Origin: JBGOUJ01 sp041477005
Lineage (GTDB): Bacteria > Acidobacteriota > Terriglobia > Bryobacterales > JACQDG01
Assembly: GCA_041477005.1 (NCBI GenBank)
Contig: JBGOUJ010000480.1
Location: forward strand, 1-6,023
Length of the DNA stretch: 6,023 nt
Reading direction: 5' to 3'
In this document: positions 5,008 to 6,023 of the stretch, one piece after another
How the letters are laid out: each line of letters starts with the position of its first letter
Numbering within the stretch: position 1 is the first letter of the stretch
Made by a program: the position numbers and the translations under genes
Notes under the pieces: generated by a model
What the model saw: only the letters and a program-made list of their open reading frames with translations
Told to the model about the DNA's origin: nothing
Databases searched by the model: none

Positions 5008-6023
5008 TATTCGTACCGCAAGGCCACCATGGGATCAACGCGCAGGGCCCGCAGGGCGGGTCCAACCGTCGCCGCCGCGGCAACCGCAGCGAGCACCCCA
5101 ACAACCGCGAAGAACGCCGCCGGGTCAGTCGGGCTCAGCTCCGGGACGAGGAACATGGCCAGCGGCTTGGTGGCAAGCAGTGCGATTCCAAGGCCGAGCC
5201 CGATACCGATCAGCACGAGGGAGAAGCTCTCCCGTAATACCATCCACAGGATATCGCCCCTTTCGGCGCCCAGCGCCATACGCAGGCCGATTTCCCGGGT
5301 ACGGCGGCTGACGGCATACACCAGGACGCCGTACAATCCGATGGCCGCCAGCATCAGACCCAGCAGGCCCATGCTGCCGAGCAGGGCCGCGCCCACTTGG
5401 CTCGGCAGCAACGCCAGGCCAAGAGCGTTGCGCATCGGCTTCGTCTCGATCGAAGCCGACGGATCGAGTCGTCCAAGCAGGGCGTTTACATCCTTTACCA
5501 AGGCCTGCGGCGGCCGGGAGCCGCGAATCAGGAAATGCAGGTTCACGATAGCGCCTGCCTGCAAGTAGGGGGCGTATACGGCGGAAACCTTCTCTTCGCC
5601 GAGGGTGAAGTACTTGCTGTTCCTGGCCACCCCTACTACGGTGATCGGCTTGCCATTGCCGACACGGATGGTGTGGCCGACCGGATTTGTAGTCCCAAAG
5701 AAACGACGCGCGCAGTTCTCATTGAGAATGATCACTTCGGGTGAGCCGCTGCGATCCGAGGGCGAGAATTCGCGGCCCTGCAGGATCGAGATGTCCATCG
5801 TCTTGAAGTACGCCGGCCCGACCCAATTGTAGTTGTAGGATGCACGAAACGCGCGGTCGTCCAGATCCGTGACGATCTCGCCGCCTCGTATGATGTTGTC
5901 GTTCAGGGGAACCATGCGGGCGATGCTGGCGGTTTCCACGCCGGGAATCCCCCGCAAGGCGTCGAGCGCGATCGTTACCAGTGCGCGGGTCTTCTCCGGC
6001 GTCGGATACTTCTCCGGGACCAG
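5007..6023 (-). CDS. ABC transporter permease, MacB/FtsX type (ADOP-like), C-terminal part
   Basis: Only the last 338 residues are present; the frame is open to the right edge, so the start lies beyond 6023. The visible part begins inside the extracytoplasmic MacB-PCD-like domain. GIPGVETASIARMVPL, NWVGPAYFKTMDISILQGREF, VIILNENCARRFFG, NPVGHTIRVG and TVVGVARNSKY are typical of MacB-like permeases. It ends with an FtsX domain of about three membrane segments (visible residues about 212-237, 267-284 and 304-322). Between the first two lies the cytoplasmic coupling motif RRTREIGLRMALGAERGDIL; near the end are SPTDP and the terminal RVDPMVALRYE. This ending is characteristic of the duplicated orphan permeases abundant in Acidobacteria (full length about 800 residues), usually without an adjacent ATPase gene. 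The substrate is unknown; macrolide efflux should not be inferred. The stop overlaps the tsaB start by one base. Confidence 0.9.
   Translation of the reverse strand: MVPEKYPTPEKTRALVTIALDALRGIPGVETASIARMVPLNDNIIRGGEIVTDLDDRAFRASYNYNWVGPAYFKTMDISILQGREFSPSDRSGSPEVIILNENCARRFFGTTNPVGHTIRVGNGKPITVVGVARNSKYFTLGEEKVSAVYAPYLQAGAIVNLHFLIRGSRPPQALVKDVNALLGRLDPSASIETKPMRNALGLALLPSQVGAALLGSMGLLGLMLAAIGLYGVLVYAVSRRTREIGLRMALGAERGDILWMVLRESFSLVLIGIGLGLGIALLATKPLAMFLVPELSPTDPAAFFAVVGVLAAVAAAATVGPALRALRVDPMVALRYE

Noticed and set aside
5958..6023. Permease beginning at the TTG at 5957
   Set aside because: The frame stays open to the window edge and the additional 22 residues match the MacB-like family pattern, so the gene is partial rather than starting there.

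Overview
The window is GC-rich chromosomal DNA that looks like an Acidobacteriota genome, probably of the Solibacter/Bryobacter type. This is inferred from protein style, not from a marker gene. The clues are a MacB/FtsX permease ending in the pattern typical of the acidobacterial duplicated orphan permeases (RRTREIG.RMALGA, SPTDP, RVDPMVALRYE), a small secreted HExxH protein of a kind common in that phylum, and a Tat-exported DUF2961 (GH172-type) enzyme. No phage, plasmid, IS, CRISPR, tRNA or rRNA signature is visible.

There are two converging blocks. The plus-strand block (about 1-3955) begins with a perfect GC-rich hairpin (9-40), followed by an unusually structured leader (43-117). Then come a secreted putative metalloprotease (145-795), a Tat-exported DUF2961/GH172-like glycoside hydrolase (856-2034), a low-complexity repeat array with a large inverted repeat (about 2017-2251), a small secreted cupin (2265-2741), and an enolase-superfamily acid-sugar dehydratase-like enzyme (2741-3955). 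The last two are joined by a one-base stop/start overlap. Together the plus genes suggest use of carbohydrate or sugar acids: glycan cleavage outside the cytoplasm, an exported cupin of unknown substrate, and cytoplasmic dehydration of a sugar acid. That pathway is inferred from adjacency.

The minus-strand block (3961-6023, transcribed right to left) begins beyond the window with an ABC-transporter permease. It continues through tsaB (t6A tRNA modification), again with a one-base stop/start overlap, and ends with a small coiled-coil protein built of 14-residue repeats. The coiled-coil gene stops 5 bases from the end of the dehydratase gene.

The most noteworthy non-coding points are three. 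The leader at 43-117 contains mutually exclusive helices built from a duplicated CGGAGTGC motif. The 57-bp tandem repeat array appears to extend over the stop codon of the GH172-like gene and faces an inverted octamer array in front of the cupin gene. Two genes have a -10-like box 7-8 bases before the ATG and no Shine-Dalgarno sequence, as expected of leaderless transcripts. I found no convincing new multi-gene system; most of the coding content belongs to recognisable families.
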